DNA from: CAWCGU01 sp963795195
Lineage (GTDB): Bacteria > Actinomycetota > Thermoleophilia > Solirubrobacterales > 70-9
Assembly (NCBI GenBank): GCA_963795195.1
Contig: CAWCGU010000006.1
Coordinates: forward strand, 2,480,001-2,544,000
Reading direction: 5' to 3'
DNA length: 64,000 bases
This document shows, in pieces, positions 26,084 through 34,347 of the stretch (positions within the stretch are counted from its first letter, which is position 1; each line of letters begins with the position of its first letter). The notes under the pieces were generated by a model, which did no database searches, had not been told where the DNA came from, and saw only the letters and a program-made list of their open reading frames with translations. The translations under genes and the position numbers were made by a program.

Positions 26084-26134
26084 CAAACGATGGCGTTTCG
26101 GTCCACACCCCCTGGACCCAGGGGGCATCGTTCG
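26084..26134. repeat. CGAAC-ended palindromic element, copy 3 (51 bp)
   Basis: CAAACGATGGC at 26084 pairs with GCATCGTTCG ending 26134, with inner arms CCCCCTGG/CCAGGGGG. It carries the CCACACCCC segment found in other copies and lies exactly between two convergent genes, each within 11 bp, so it may also act as a bidirectional terminator. Confidence 0.7.
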
Positions 26135-26136
26135 CG

Positions 26137-26571
26137 TTAGTTGGAAACGGTGACGGGGATCGAGTGACGCTCGGCGACGTCCGAGTCGCGCCCAGGGCCC
26201 ACGTATTCGAGCTTGATCGTCGCCCCGCCGGCAGCGGTGGCCCGGAAGGTCAGTGTCTCCTCGCCACCGGCGCCCACCACTCCAGCCTGTGTCTTGTCGG
26301 GCAGATACTCGGTGCCGATGTAGTCGATGACTTGGTCCCCAGGCGCGCCGACGAACTTCCAGCTGTATCCGGTCGAGGGGTTGGAGTCGAGCGCGATCTC
26401 GAAGCTGGAACTGGCGGCCACCGAGATCGGCCCCTTGGGGTCGTCGAAGCTCTTGGTCTTGACGCTGGGATCGCCGTCGAGGTCTTGTTCGGCTTCGTCC
26501 TCGCCGCAGCCGGAGGCGAACATCAGCGCCGCCCCTGCCAGCAGCAAAGCTGCCGACCGACGCCTGATCAG
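26137..26571 (-). CDS. Chagasin-type (I42) cysteine protease inhibitor lipoprotein
   Basis: About 144 residues. A lipoprotein signal ends in the lipobox FASGC, followed by an acidic linker. The mature domain has VAASSSFEIALDSNPSTGYSW, with the NPSTGY loop diagnostic of chagasin/I42 inhibitors, and the second loop GGEETLTFRATAAGG. It should be anchored at the outer face of the membrane and block papain-like proteases. No ATG/GTG/TTG begins the leader; a CTG at 26571 overlapping the upstream stop (CTGA) is the most plausible start, with TTG 26547 as an alternative that shortens the signal. Confidence 0.8.
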   Translation of the reverse strand: MIRRRSAALLLAGAALMFASGCGEDEAEQDLDGDPSVKTKSFDDPKGPISVAASSSFEIALDSNPSTGYSWKFVGAPGDQVIDYIGTEYLPDKTQAGVVGAGGEETLTFRATAAGGATIKLEYVGPGRDSDVAERHSIPVTVSN

Positions 26572-27056
26572 GCGGCGCCCCTGGCGGAGACGAACTCCTG
26601 AAGACCGTCGCCGGCCTGCTTGCGGATCTTGCCCTGAATCAGCGGAGTCCAGCCGAGCAGCTTGCCCACGGGCCCCAGTGCCTGGCCCGCCCAGCTGTGC
26701 AGCGAGAAGGTGTCGCGGTGCTCGACGATCAGCCCGTCGGCGAAGCGGTAGCGGGCGCGGATGTCGTTGACGACCACGCGCCCCGTGGAGAATGTGTACG
26801 TAGCGACCCAGTGGGCGCTGCCCGAGCCGGCGCTCGCCTCGATTTCGTCGGTCACGACTCTCAGGTCCTCGGTCCGCGAGCAGAGCATCCGCCACATGTC
26901 CTTGACGGAGCCGTCGCGCAGGTCCGTGAAGACCGGATCCGAGAAGACGGCGTCGTCGGAATAGCAGGCCGCCATCCCCTCGCCGTCGTGGCGATCGAGC
27001 GCGTCGTAGAGTCGTGTGATCAACTCGCGATTGGAGGCGCCTGCGTCATCAGCCAC
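26568..27056 (-). CDS. SnoaL-like/NTF2-fold protein
   Basis: 162 residues. The cone-shaped NTF2 fold is indicated by RELITRLYDALDRHDGEGMA, CYSDDAVFSDPVFTDLRDG and the strand-rich AHWVATYTFSTGRVVVNDI with EHRDTFSLHSW near the end. Members include cyclases, isomerases and uncharacterised proteins; the pocket residues do not allow a choice here. It is followed with a 4-nt overlap by the I42 inhibitor gene and lies 71 bp from the divergent tRNA-Ser(CGA) gene. Confidence 0.88.
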   Translation of the reverse strand: MADDAGASNRELITRLYDALDRHDGEGMAACYSDDAVFSDPVFTDLRDGSVKDMWRMLCSRTEDLRVVTDEIEASAGSGSAHWVATYTFSTGRVVVNDIRARYRFADGLIVEHRDTFSLHSWAGQALGPVGKLLGWTPLIQGKIRKQAGDGLQEFVSARGAA

Positions 27057-27127
27057 GCGGCGATCCTATCCCGCCCAACCACGGCAGGCCCGCTAGCCTT
27101 GACCGCGCCCCAACCAGGGCCCTGATC

Positions 27128-27215
27128 GGAGGGGTGCCGGAGTGGTTGAACGGGGCGGTCTCGAAAACCGTTGGCGGCCTTTCGGTCGCTCGAGGGTTCG
27201 AATCCCTCCCCTCCG
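27128..27215 (+). tRNA. tRNA-Ser (anticodon CGA)
   Basis: Complete 88-nt serine tRNA: acceptor stem GGAGGGG/CCCCTCC, anticodon loop CTCGAAA (CGA, reading UCG), long variable arm GGCGGCCTTTCGGTCGC and normal T-arm GAGGGTTCGAATCCCTC. Two partial copies of its 3' part lie 1.6 and 3.6 kb downstream, marking it as an integration target. Confidence 0.97.
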
Positions 27216-27218
27216 CTT
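27155..27218 (+). repeat. Attachment-site core within tRNA-Ser(CGA)
   Basis: 64 bp from GCGGTCTCG in the anticodon arm to CCGCTT just beyond the tRNA end. The segment is repeated at 30729 with one mismatch and at 28838 with several changes. tRNA anticodon-to-3'-end cores are the common recognition sites of tyrosine integrases. Confidence 0.75.
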
Positions 27219-27276
27219 TGAGCCGACGATCGCGCGGTTGAGCTTCGAGGACTAGGGCGAAAATCTACGTCGACCC

Positions 27277-28251
27277 TTAGGGGCCAAGCCACGCCATCGC
27301 AAGGAAAGTCCTGGGGTCGAGAAGAAACTGAAGTGGTACCCCGCTGGTTTGAGCGACCGCCGCTTGAACGTAATCGTTTTGATCAAGCCGCGCGATAGTT
27401 GAAACGTTCTGGAGGGTAGATCCACTGGAGGCCGCGTCGTACTCCTCCTGCGCGAGGTAGCCGCCGTTCTTTGTGACGGTCAACGTTCTCTTTCCCGCGG
27501 CTGAGGCTGCCCAAAGCATCCCTGCGCTGATCGCATACACCCCGCCCCTCGGAGCGGTAAGCCTGCTGAGACTTTCGTCGGCCGTAGGGCACCCCGGTGG
27601 CGAAGTTGGATGCAAGCCGCCGTTGTCGAAATCCTCCTCCAGGAATAGCAAGGTGGTCTCCATGTCGTTCGGAATGTCCGTCGAGCACATGCCACCGAGG
27701 GGAACGGGAGTCACCACCCGCGCCGCCGGCACGGTGCCCAGCTCGTCAGGTCCGACGACGCCAGCGCCTATCGACGGGCTCCCATATGTGCCGGTCAGGT
27801 CGGTTCCGCCGACAGCCTGCGAACCCTGCACGAACAGTCCGGAACTGAGTCCGTCGAGCTGATCGGCGTCCAACCCTGAATCGTTGCCGTCCACCGACAC
27901 CAGCTTGCCGAGGATCTGTTCGCCGGTGTCGGGCGAGCCTGCCGGGCCTGTGGGACCGGCCGGGCCCGGATCCCCCTGCGCGCCCGGGGGGCCAGTCGGG
28001 CCTTGAAGGCCGACCGCCCCGGTTAGGGACGATTCCAGGATGTCGGCGCCGGTCAACGAGTCATCGACGACCTTGGAGCCGTCGACGGAGTTCACCGCGA
28101 GGTCGTTCAGCTTCACGCCACCGTTCTTGATCGACCGCGAAGTGACGCTGTTACTAGCCACGGTCGCCGCCACGGCTGAACCGCTGAGCGCGATGAAGAT
28201 CGCGATCAGCCCGAGGTGCTGGCGGCGCAGGTACTCGCTGATACTCCGCAT
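27277..28251 (-). CDS. Exported collagen-like surface protein
   Basis: 324 residues starting at ATG 28251 with AGGAGG just upstream. After a short basic leader, the hydrophobic segment LGLIAIFIALSGSAVAATVA serves as a signal sequence. An N-terminal helical/beta region (NSVDGSKVVDDSLTGADIL) leads to a short collagen-like stretch, GLQGPTGPPGAQGDPGPAG, of about eight Gly-X-Y triplets, then a C-terminal globular domain rich in strands (GGVYAISAGMLW, GKRTLTVTKNGGYL, NDYVQAAVAQTSG) resembling C1q/TNF-like trimerisation domains. Proteins of this plan are abundant in Thermoleophilia; a trimeric surface role is inferred. Confidence 0.82.
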   Translation of the reverse strand: MRSISEYLRRQHLGLIAIFIALSGSAVAATVASNSVTSRSIKNGGVKLNDLAVNSVDGSKVVDDSLTGADILESSLTGAVGLQGPTGPPGAQGDPGPAGPTGPAGSPDTGEQILGKLVSVDGNDSGLDADQLDGLSSGLFVQGSQAVGGTDLTGTYGSPSIGAGVVGPDELGTVPAARVVTPVPLGGMCSTDIPNDMETTLLFLEEDFDNGGLHPTSPPGCPTADESLSRLTAPRGGVYAISAGMLWAASAAGKRTLTVTKNGGYLAQEEYDAASSGSTLQNVSTIARLDQNDYVQAAVAQTSGVPLQFLLDPRTFLAMAWLGP

Positions 28252-28485
28252 GAAAACCTCCTCTGCCGTCGCCCGCCGACCGATCGCTTGTAAGAGTATC
28301 GCGCGATCGCCGCCGCGGCGACCCCCTACGGCGAAGGAAGCGAGGCGCTAGATCCGCACGGTCTCGATGTCGTAGGACCACGGCGTGCGTGTGCTGGCCT
28401 GGATCGAGAAGTCCAGGCGGAAAGCGGAGACAGCACTGCCCACTCGGCCCAGCGGATGAACAGCTCCTTCGCCATCGATCTCCTG

Positions 28486-28712
28486 CCTATACGAGGGCAT
28501 GGAATCCCTGCAAGACTTGCGGATCGCGGACCCTCGGGTCAACAACCGTGAGGAACTCCACGTAAGGGAACCCAGCGACGCGAGCCCGTTCCCGACGGCT
28601 GATTCGCCATCGAAGCGCACTCCGTCGATGGCCCACAAGCCGTATTCGCGCTCGAACCGGTTCGCCGTGGCTTGTGGATCGGACAGCGAGCACGACATGG
28701 TCGACAACTATC
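28486..28712 (-). pseudogene. VOC/glyoxalase-like domain remnant with frameshifts
   Basis: Three short frames on the minus strand join into VDHVVLAV, SDPQATANRFEREYGLWAID then GFPYVEFLTVVDPRVRDPQV, which follows the order of VOC-type domains of the glyoxalase-like 3 group (DHVVLAV, helix RFEREYGL, strand YVEFLTVVD). Two indels separate the pieces and the second half of the domain is missing. The codons of each piece have the GC-rich third positions of real genes. It lies inside the tRNA-associated island. Confidence 0.5.
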
Positions 28713-28837
28713 TGTCAATCGTTTCATGCGGGCCTGTCCCAGGGGTCCAGCGAATTTCGTTCCCAAGAGCGTTCCCACGGCGGCAATCCGACCGCGGGAG
28801 GCCGCCTGTAGAGCAAAATCTAGCGCGGGTTCAACGA

Positions 28838-28899
28838 GTCTTGAAAACCGTTGGCGGCCTTTCAGTCGCTCGAGGGTTCGAATCCCTCCCCCTCCGCTT
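28838..28899 (+). repeat. Partial tRNA-Ser(CGA) copy, attachment-site relic 1
   Basis: GTCTTGAAAACCGTTGGCGG through CCCTCCCCCTCCGCTT repeats the tRNA 3' half with a changed anticodon loop (CTTGAAA), one G-to-A change and an extra C in the acceptor stem. There is no 5' half, so it is not a functional tRNA. Confidence 0.8.
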
Positions 28900-29318
28900 G
28901 TGGGCTAGAAATAGCTGATTTCCAGGCTGTTTCTGGCTTCCGTCAGCGAAAAAATCCTAAGCACTTTCCGCACAAGACCGCTTGGGATGCGAAAAAACTG
29001 GCGCTCACTAGCGCGCGACTGGCGCGCACCCGGTCAACGACGCCACCTCCGCGGGTCCGAAACCTGCGAACCGCGGGCCCATGTTTCGCCCATTTCGTAA
29101 TCGATTGGCTCCATCGCAACGAACTGTCCGGAGGTGATCGTCCGAACGCCTCGTTCAGCCTGCGCTCAGAACCGCAAATCGTCGACCAGATCTCTTTGAG
29201 ATTCAAAGCGTGGCCGCGCACGGAACAGATCTGGATTCGCCGCCTGCGCTTTCCGGTAGGCCGGAAGGCCGATATTTCCTCGGAGCGATGACTTGGCACG
29301 CCATTGGGAAGGGCATAG
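28900..29318. other. Island segment without a convincing gene
   Basis: Starts with a tail (TTGTGGGCTAGAAATAGC) related to the one after the third tRNA copy. GC is lower than the surroundings. Two opposite-strand open frames cross it, but neither has a Shine-Dalgarno sequence, family motif or consistent codon bias. A plus-strand frame from ATG 29288 to 29458 gives 56 residues ending EDEAVVLNAIAAQQRGMEVV and could be a small gene or fragment; I cannot support it further. Confidence 0.35.
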
Positions 29319-29834
29319 TCACCCCAGATCTCTTTGCGAAATTCTGTTGCACGCATCGGCTCGCGATGAAGCGCGACACGTTGGAGGACGAGGCCGTCGT
29401 TCTAAATGCGATAGCCGCTCAGCAGAGGGGAATGGAAGTCGTTCCTGTCGACGGCTGACACCCAGTCGAAGTTTGCTTCCGCACCCTGCCGCGACCTTTC
29501 GCAAGCAGTCGCCACCCGAGGCTCGGTCCCCGAGCACGCGCAACCGTCCCTTGAGCGCAAGGCGGCGAGGGCCGGCGTCGCCGGTGATCAGGCCCCGCAG
29601 ATCCCCCGGGCGGACCTTCAGCGTCAGGTCCGCCTCGCGCTGCGGCGGATCGTTGACGACGCACTCGCCTCCCGAGATGACGAGCTCGCGGTGGTCGTAG
29701 CCACCGCCGGGCTTGTCCCAGAGCTTGACGTGAATCGAGGCGTCCAGGTCGCCGGCCTTCTCCGGGCGGAACAACGACGACATGTGGGCGACAAGCGCGT
29801 CGATCACCTTCGAGCGCGGCTGGGGCTGCGACAT
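29319..29834 (-). CDS. SCP-2 sterol-transfer domain protein, C-terminus probably altered
   Basis: The first ~105 residues form an SCP2 domain: LFRPEKAGDLDASIHVKLWD, HRELVISGGECVVNDPPQRE and DLTLKVRPGDLRGLITGD followed by RRLALKGRLRVLGD. SCP2 proteins bind lipids in a hydrophobic tunnel. A typical member ends about ten residues after the last motif; here the frame runs on for ~55 arginine-rich residues that look like out-of-frame sequence, suggesting loss of the true stop at the island boundary. Start ATG 29834 overlaps the tail of a small upstream open fragment. Confidence 0.7.
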   Translation of the reverse strand: MSQPQPRSKVIDALVAHMSSLFRPEKAGDLDASIHVKLWDKPGGGYDHRELVISGGECVVNDPPQREADLTLKVRPGDLRGLITGDAGPRRLALKGRLRVLGDRASGGDCLRKVAAGCGSKLRLGVSRRQERLPFPSAERLSHLERRPRPPTCRASSRADACNRISQRDLG

Positions 29835-29938
29835 AGCTCGTCGAACGGGTCGTCGTCGAGCTTGATGATCTGCTTGTAGACCTCGACCGCAGGGGCGTCG
29901 AAGTCGATCCCGCCGGAGGGGTTCACGACCGCCAGCAT
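29804..29938 (-). pseudogene. Short C-terminal gene fragment upstream of the SCP2 gene
   Basis: A 44-residue frame, MLAVVNPSGGIDFDAPAVEV onward through KQIIKLDDDPFDEL, has the codon character of a real gene and ends 31 bp inside the SCP2 gene. An in-frame stop lies shortly upstream, so only the end of a former protein is left. Family not recognised. Confidence 0.35.
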
Positions 29939-30074
29939 TCCATACGGGGCGCCGGGAACGCTTCCGGCCGGTTAGTCTGCGCCGGCTGGCTCGGCTGACA
30001 GACGACGGGCGAATGGAAGAGCGACACGGTCACCAGGAGGCGGCGGGAGTGGGCAGGGATGGATTATTACAGTC

Positions 30075-30577
30075 GTGTTCGCGGTGAGCCTCACCGGCTG
30101 TGGGGACGACGACACGGGGACCGCCGAAGCGGCGCCCGACTTCCTTGCCGTGATGCACGCAGCAAGCGGCTCGTTTTCTCCGGCAGGCGAAGATTTCGTG
30201 CTCACGCTCCGCGATCTCGCGCCTGGGTGATCGCCTTCGCGGACCGTCCCGATCGCGTCGCGGCAGAGCTTTCGACGTCGGCGTTCATCGACGCCTGGAG
30301 GAATGAGTACGAGGGCGATCCGCCCAATGCCGCGCTCACCGTGCCCAGTACAGGGGAAGCGGCGGCGACGATCGTTCTGACGCTGGAGCCACCGGAATTG
30401 GACGGTCGCTCGGTTCGGTTCCAGGCCGAGCAGGTGACCGCTCCGCCACAACCACTGGGCCGGTTCCGAAAGCATGCAGTGGCCCCTACCCCGAGCCACT
30501 TCGACGCATCGAGCCTGTTCATCGACGGTGGCGGGCTGATGCAGATCGTCTCGCAGGGGCCTCAGAACGGGTCCTAG
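30075..30577 (+). CDS. Lipoprotein of unknown function, frameshifted
   Basis: From GTG 30075 the frame gives VFAVSLTGCGDDDTGTAEAA, a short hydrophobic segment with lipobox LTGC, then APDFLAVMHAASGSFSPAG. A stop follows DLAPG at 30228, but the next frame continues with VIAFADRPDRVAAELSTSAF and IVLTLEPPELDGRSVRFQA up to 30577. One additional G in GGG 30225-30227 yields DLAPGVIAFADRP in a single 168-residue protein. The upstream hydrophobic codons (WIITVV) may extend the signal. The ADRP-containing body recalls small secreted proteins of actinobacteria with no assigned role. Confidence 0.6.
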
Positions 30578-30728
30578 CCGGACGGCCCTGGCCCCGGAGC
30601 GCTGTGCCCAGACCCAGGGAACGCACGAGCTTCAGGGTGTCGCCGGGCGTAAGTGGCTGACTGGCGCGCATAGGGGGCGCGCATCTTCACACACAGCGCT
30701 GATTTGCAGGGACTTTCCGATAAAAAGC

Positions 30729-30792
30729 GCGGTCTCGAAAACCGTTGGCGGCCTTTCGGCCGCTCGAGGGTTCGAATCCCTCCCCTCCGCTT
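30729..30792 (+). repeat. Partial tRNA-Ser(CGA) copy, attachment-site relic 2
   Basis: 63 of 64 bases match the tRNA 3' part (GCGGTCTCGAAAACCGTTGG to CCCTCCCCTCCGCTT); only TCGGTCGC is TCGGCCGC. No 5' half exists. It marks the distal end of the tRNA-associated island. Confidence 0.85.
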
Positions 30793-31107
30793 GTAAGGCC
30801 AGGAACAGCCCCATTTGCATGCTGTTTATGGCGGCGTTCGACGTCTGGTTAGGCGCCTGGTGTTGCTCCTGATCGTCTATTGGCCGAGCGTCTTGCGGAG
30901 CACCTCGGGGAGCGCTGAGGCTGAGAAGCCACCGAGCACTTCTCGCGGATCGCGCTGCCGGCAATCGCGACGATCGTCTTGACGGGCGCAGTCCAATCGC
31001 GTCTCGGCGCAGCGCGCGTCGCTGGTCGCCGAGACCGGCGTCCCCGGCAGGCTCGAATCGGTCACGGCTGATCCAGTCTCGGGCCAGCTTCCGTATGAAT
31101 TCCCACA
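30793..31107. other. Intergenic stretch, no gene identified
   Basis: About 315 bp between the last tRNA copy and the next gene. The first 45 bp resemble the tail after the previous tRNA copy. Open frames here cross the tRNA copy or lack start signals; none shows a recognisable domain. Confidence 0.5.
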
Positions 31108-31587
31108 ATGAACGAGGCAATGACGAATAGAGGCAGGTTGGTCTATGCCGCGGTAATCCTCGTCGGCCTCGCCGCCGCTGCGATCGTGACCGCGTTGTTG
31201 ATTTCGCGCGGAGGGGACGAGGGTGTCCCGGTCGCCGAGGCGCCGCAGGAATGCGTGGAGCGCTGGAATGACGATGAGAACGAGGTCCTTTTCGGAGCCC
31301 ACATTGCCAACGCCCACGGCTACGGCCGGGCCCAGGTCGCCTACCTCGACGTGCGTACGGCGGCGGTTGGTAATGCCCGGTCCGGTGATTGCGTCGTGAT
31401 CCTGGCGGCGTCAGGCTTGGATCCCGAGCCGGGTGCTAACGCCCAGATCCACTACAGGGGCAAGTGGCAGCCGCTCAGCGAGCTGATCAAGCTCGAGCAG
31501 CTCGGCGTCCTGCGAAGCGAGGCGGCCAGTGCCGTTAACGCGACCATCGACACCGGCGGCCGGCTTAGTCACGCTGGGCTCAGCTGA
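31108..31587 (+). CDS. Membrane-anchored protein of unknown function
   Basis: 159 residues: a short cytoplasmic start, one membrane helix (LVYAAVILVGLAAAAIVTAL), and an extracytoplasmic domain with two cysteines (ECVERWND and GDCVVILAA) that could form a disulfide. The core, ERWNDDENEVLFGAHIANAH followed by RAQVAYLDV, is a pattern found in small actinobacterial exported proteins but without known function. It lies just beyond the integration relic and 137 bp before the repeat protein gene. Confidence 0.7.
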   Translation: MNEAMTNRGRLVYAAVILVGLAAAAIVTALLISRGGDEGVPVAEAPQECVERWNDDENEVLFGAHIANAHGYGRAQVAYLDVRTAAVGNARSGDCVVILAASGLDPEPGANAQIHYRGKWQPLSELIKLEQLGVLRSEAASAVNATIDTGGRLSHAGLS

Positions 31588-31724
31588 GGTCCACAGCCAT
31601 CGATTGGGCGGGTGACTGGCGAGAAAGCCAAACCCGGACGCTCCATCTGCGCTTGGCACAGGGTGCCAAGGTCGACTATATTTTCACCCCGAGGCCAGAA
31701 AGCCGAGCCTTGGAGGACGCACCG

Positions 31725-34192
31725 ATGGGGAGCAAAGGGAGAGAGAGGATCGCTGAGCACCTGCTGCTTGGCCTTGCCGGATTTTTTCTCGTCGTCAGTC
31801 CCGCGCACGGTGCGAGCGACGCGAAGCAACCTCTGGCCGCGGCAATCGCGGGGCTCGATGTTTCGCCATCGGCCGTCGCCGCCGGCGATCCCACCCAGGC
31901 ACGGATCGAGATCCGCAACCTGGGTGCACGCCCGCTGCCGTCGCGCGAGCTGCTGGTGCGGCTCGGCGGTGGATCGCCCATCCTGGTCACCGCCGCGATC
32001 CCGAGACTCAGACCCGGGCGCTTCGCTTCGCTGCGGGTCGAGGTCCCGGTCCCGGGATCGACCAACCCCGGCGAGCACGTCCTGCGGGCCTGCCGCGCCC
32101 AAGCCGATGACGAGACGAGATGTAGCCGGGCGAGGCTGGACACAGCGCTCACCGTTCTTGCTCCGGCAAAGCTCGAGCTGACCCCGCCCACCCATGACTT
32201 CGGCACCCACGCCACCGGCACGACCTCGGCTTCCCAGACCTTCACGGTCATCAACATCGGCGGCGTCCCCTCCGGGACGATTTCGACCTCGCTGAGCGGA
32301 ACCGACGCCGGTCAGTTCGCCAAGCCGGCCGACAACTGCCACGGTCAGGCCCTGGCGCCGGGCGCGAGCTGCACGCTGGACGCGGTGTTTGCTCCCTCGA
32401 GCGTCGGTGTTAAGAGCGCGAGCCTTCAGGCCAGCGCCTCACCCGGCGGCACGGCCTCGGCGTCGCTCAGCGGCAGCGGCGCCGCGCCCGCCAACCTGAC
32501 GATCTCGCCGACCTCGCACGACTTCGGCACCGCAAGCCACCGGCACGACCTCGGCTTCCCAGACCTCACGGTCATCAACAGCGGCGGCGTCCCCTCCGGG
32601 ACGATCTCGACCTCGCTGAACGGAACCGACGCCGGTCAGTTCGCCAAGCCGGCCGACAACTGCGACGGTCAGGTGCTGGCAGCGGGCGCGAGCTGCACGC
32701 TGGACGCGGCGTTCGCTCCCTCGAGCGTCGGTGCCGAAGAGCGCCGGCATCGAGGCGAGCGCCTCACCCGGCGGCACGGCATCGGCGTCGCTCAGCGGCA
32801 GCGGCGCCGCGCCCGCCAACCTGACGATCTCGCCGACCTCGCACGACTTCGGCACCCACGCCACCGGCACGGCGTCCGCCCCCAACACGTTCACTGTGAC
32901 CAACAGCGGCGGCGTGCCCTCCGGGACGATCTCGACCTCGCTGAGCGGAACCGACGCGGGTGAGTTCGCCAAGCCGCCCGACGGTTGCAACGGCCAGGCC
33001 CTAGCGCAGGGCGCGAGCTGCACACTGGACGCGGTGTTCGCACCCTTGAGCGTCGGTGCCAAAGCGCGAGCCTTCAGGCCAGCGCCTCACCCGGCGGCAC
33101 GGCCTCGGCGTCGCTCAGCGGCAGCGGCGCCGCGCCCGCCAACCTGACGATCTCGCCGACCTCGCATGACTTCGGCACCCACGCCACCGGCGAGGCGTCG
33201 GCCCCCCAGACCTTCACGGTCACCAACAGCGGCGGTGTGCCCTCCGGGACGATCTCGACCTCGCTGAGCGGAACCGACGCCGGTCAGTTCGCCAAGTCGA
33301 TCGACGGTTGCAACGGCCAGGTTCTGGCGCCCGGCGTGGGCTGCACGGTGGACGCGGTGTTCGCACCCTCGAGCGTCGGCGGGAAGAGCGCGAGCCTTCA
33401 GGCCAGCGCCTCACCCGGCGGCACGGCCTCGGCGTCGCTCAGTGGCAACGGCGCCGCGCCGGCCAACCTGACGATCTCGCCGACCTCGCACGACTTCGGG
33501 AACATCCAGACGGGCACCAACTCACCGTCCCGAGCGTTCACGGTCACCAACAGCGGCGGCGTGCCCTCCGGGGCGATCTCGACCTCCCTGAACGGAGCCG
33601 ACGCCGGTCAGTTGGCCAGGTCGGCCGAAACTGTGACGGCCAGGCTCTGGCAGCCGCCACGAGCTGACGCTCTCCGCCACGTTCTCCCCCTCGACGTCGG
33701 CGGGAGAGCGCCAGCCTTCAGGCCGGCGCCTCACCCGGCAGGATGGCCTCGGCGGCGCTCAGCGGCAGCGGCGCGGCTGCCGCGAACCTACAGGTCGGCA
33801 TCAGGGGTGTTACTGACCCGAACCCGACCCCGACGTACAGCAGCAGCGCCACGCTGGACGTGGGCGATCATCCCGTGGATTCGGAGCTTCAGACCCGGGT
33901 TTGGATCAAGAACTTTGGTGCAGCCGATGCGGTGATATCGAACTCCCCCGCCACGATCACCCGAACCAACACCAACGTCCTGATTTTTACAAACTCCAGC
34001 ACCTGTAACGTCGCGAACGACTTCAACGGGACGGCCGTCACGTTCACGAATCTGGTGATCTCGGGAGGGTCGGAGTGCTACGTCTCCTTCAGGGTGACGC
34101 CGGCCGCGACAGGCCCGTTCAGCGCAAGCTTCACGATCACGGGCTCGCCCGGCGGCTCGATCACCGCCACGGTAGCCGGCAACGCCAGCTGA
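31725..34192 (+). CDS. Secreted choice-of-anchor-D repeat protein, several frameshifts
   Basis: ATG 31725 (GGAGG 8 nt upstream) begins a signal peptide ending SPAHGA, a CARDB-like N-domain (ARIEIRNLGARPLPSRELLV), then five immunoglobulin-like choice-of-anchor-D units of 108 residues with SHDFGTHATG, TFTVTNSGGVPSGTISTSLS, GQFAK and GASCTLDAVFAPSSVG. A distinct C-terminal domain (RVWIKNFGAADAVISNSPAT, SGGSECYVSFRVTPAATG) ends at 34192. The frame shifts +1 near 32739, -1 near 33062, and again in the degenerate fifth unit; about 820 residues when restored. The units share nearly identical DNA, so slippage or assembly errors are both likely. A cell-surface or extracellular adhesion role is inferred. 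Confidence 0.78.
32196..33640 (+). repeat. Tandem 324-bp coding repeat, five units
   Basis: The marker GACTTCGG occurs at 32196, 32520, 32845, 33168 and 33492, giving spacings of 324, 325, 323 and 324 bp. Units two and three therefore carry a compensating +1/-1 pair. Units 2-4 are almost identical (shared GGCGTGCCCTCCGGGACGAT block); unit 5 is degenerate at its end. Confidence 0.9.
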
Positions 34193-34236
34193 GCGCGTCG
34201 GCGCTCGGCAGCGGATCCCAGCCGTTCCTCCCTCAT

Positions 34237-34287
34237 CGAACGATGGCGCTTAAGCCCACACAGGTTGGTCTTAGGAGCCATCGTTCG
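34237..34287. repeat. CGAAC-ended palindromic element, copy 4 (51 bp)
   Basis: Perfect 11-bp arms CGAACGATGGC (34237-34247) and GCCATCGTTCG (34277-34287); the inner TAAGCC/GGTCTTA partly pairs. It has the CCCACAC loop segment and lies between the convergent repeat-protein and TauE genes. Confidence 0.8.
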
Positions 34288-34347
34288 GCCGTCGGCGCTG
34301 CGTGTCGCAATGTACGCCCGCGGCCGAGTGGCGTCACGCCTGGCGAA

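Larger units (their letters stand above)
27219..30792. mobile_element. Remnant of one or two small islands inserted at tRNA-Ser(CGA)
   Basis: Bounded by the tRNA gene and its 3'-half copies at 28838-28899 and 30729-30792, this 3.6-kb stretch has a lower GC and a less gene-dense texture than the flanks and holds mostly orphan or broken genes (collagen-like protein, VOC remnant, SCP2-domain protein, lipoprotein). No integrase is recognisable, so the elements would be immobile relics. Both downstream copies are followed by a related ~45-bp tail beginning TTGT, which supports a common origin. Confidence 0.5.

Noticed and set aside
28943..29356. 137-residue minus-strand frame in the island
   Set aside because: No Shine-Dalgarno, no domain, basic low-complexity composition, and an equally long frame on the other strand.
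30632..31120. 162-residue minus-strand frame
   Set aside because: It crosses the partial tRNA copy and contains tRNA-derived peptide typical of spurious frames.
32196..33640. Possible CRISPR-like or satellite repeat
   Set aside because: Units are 324 bp, contiguous and code for protein domains; there are no spacers and no cas genes.
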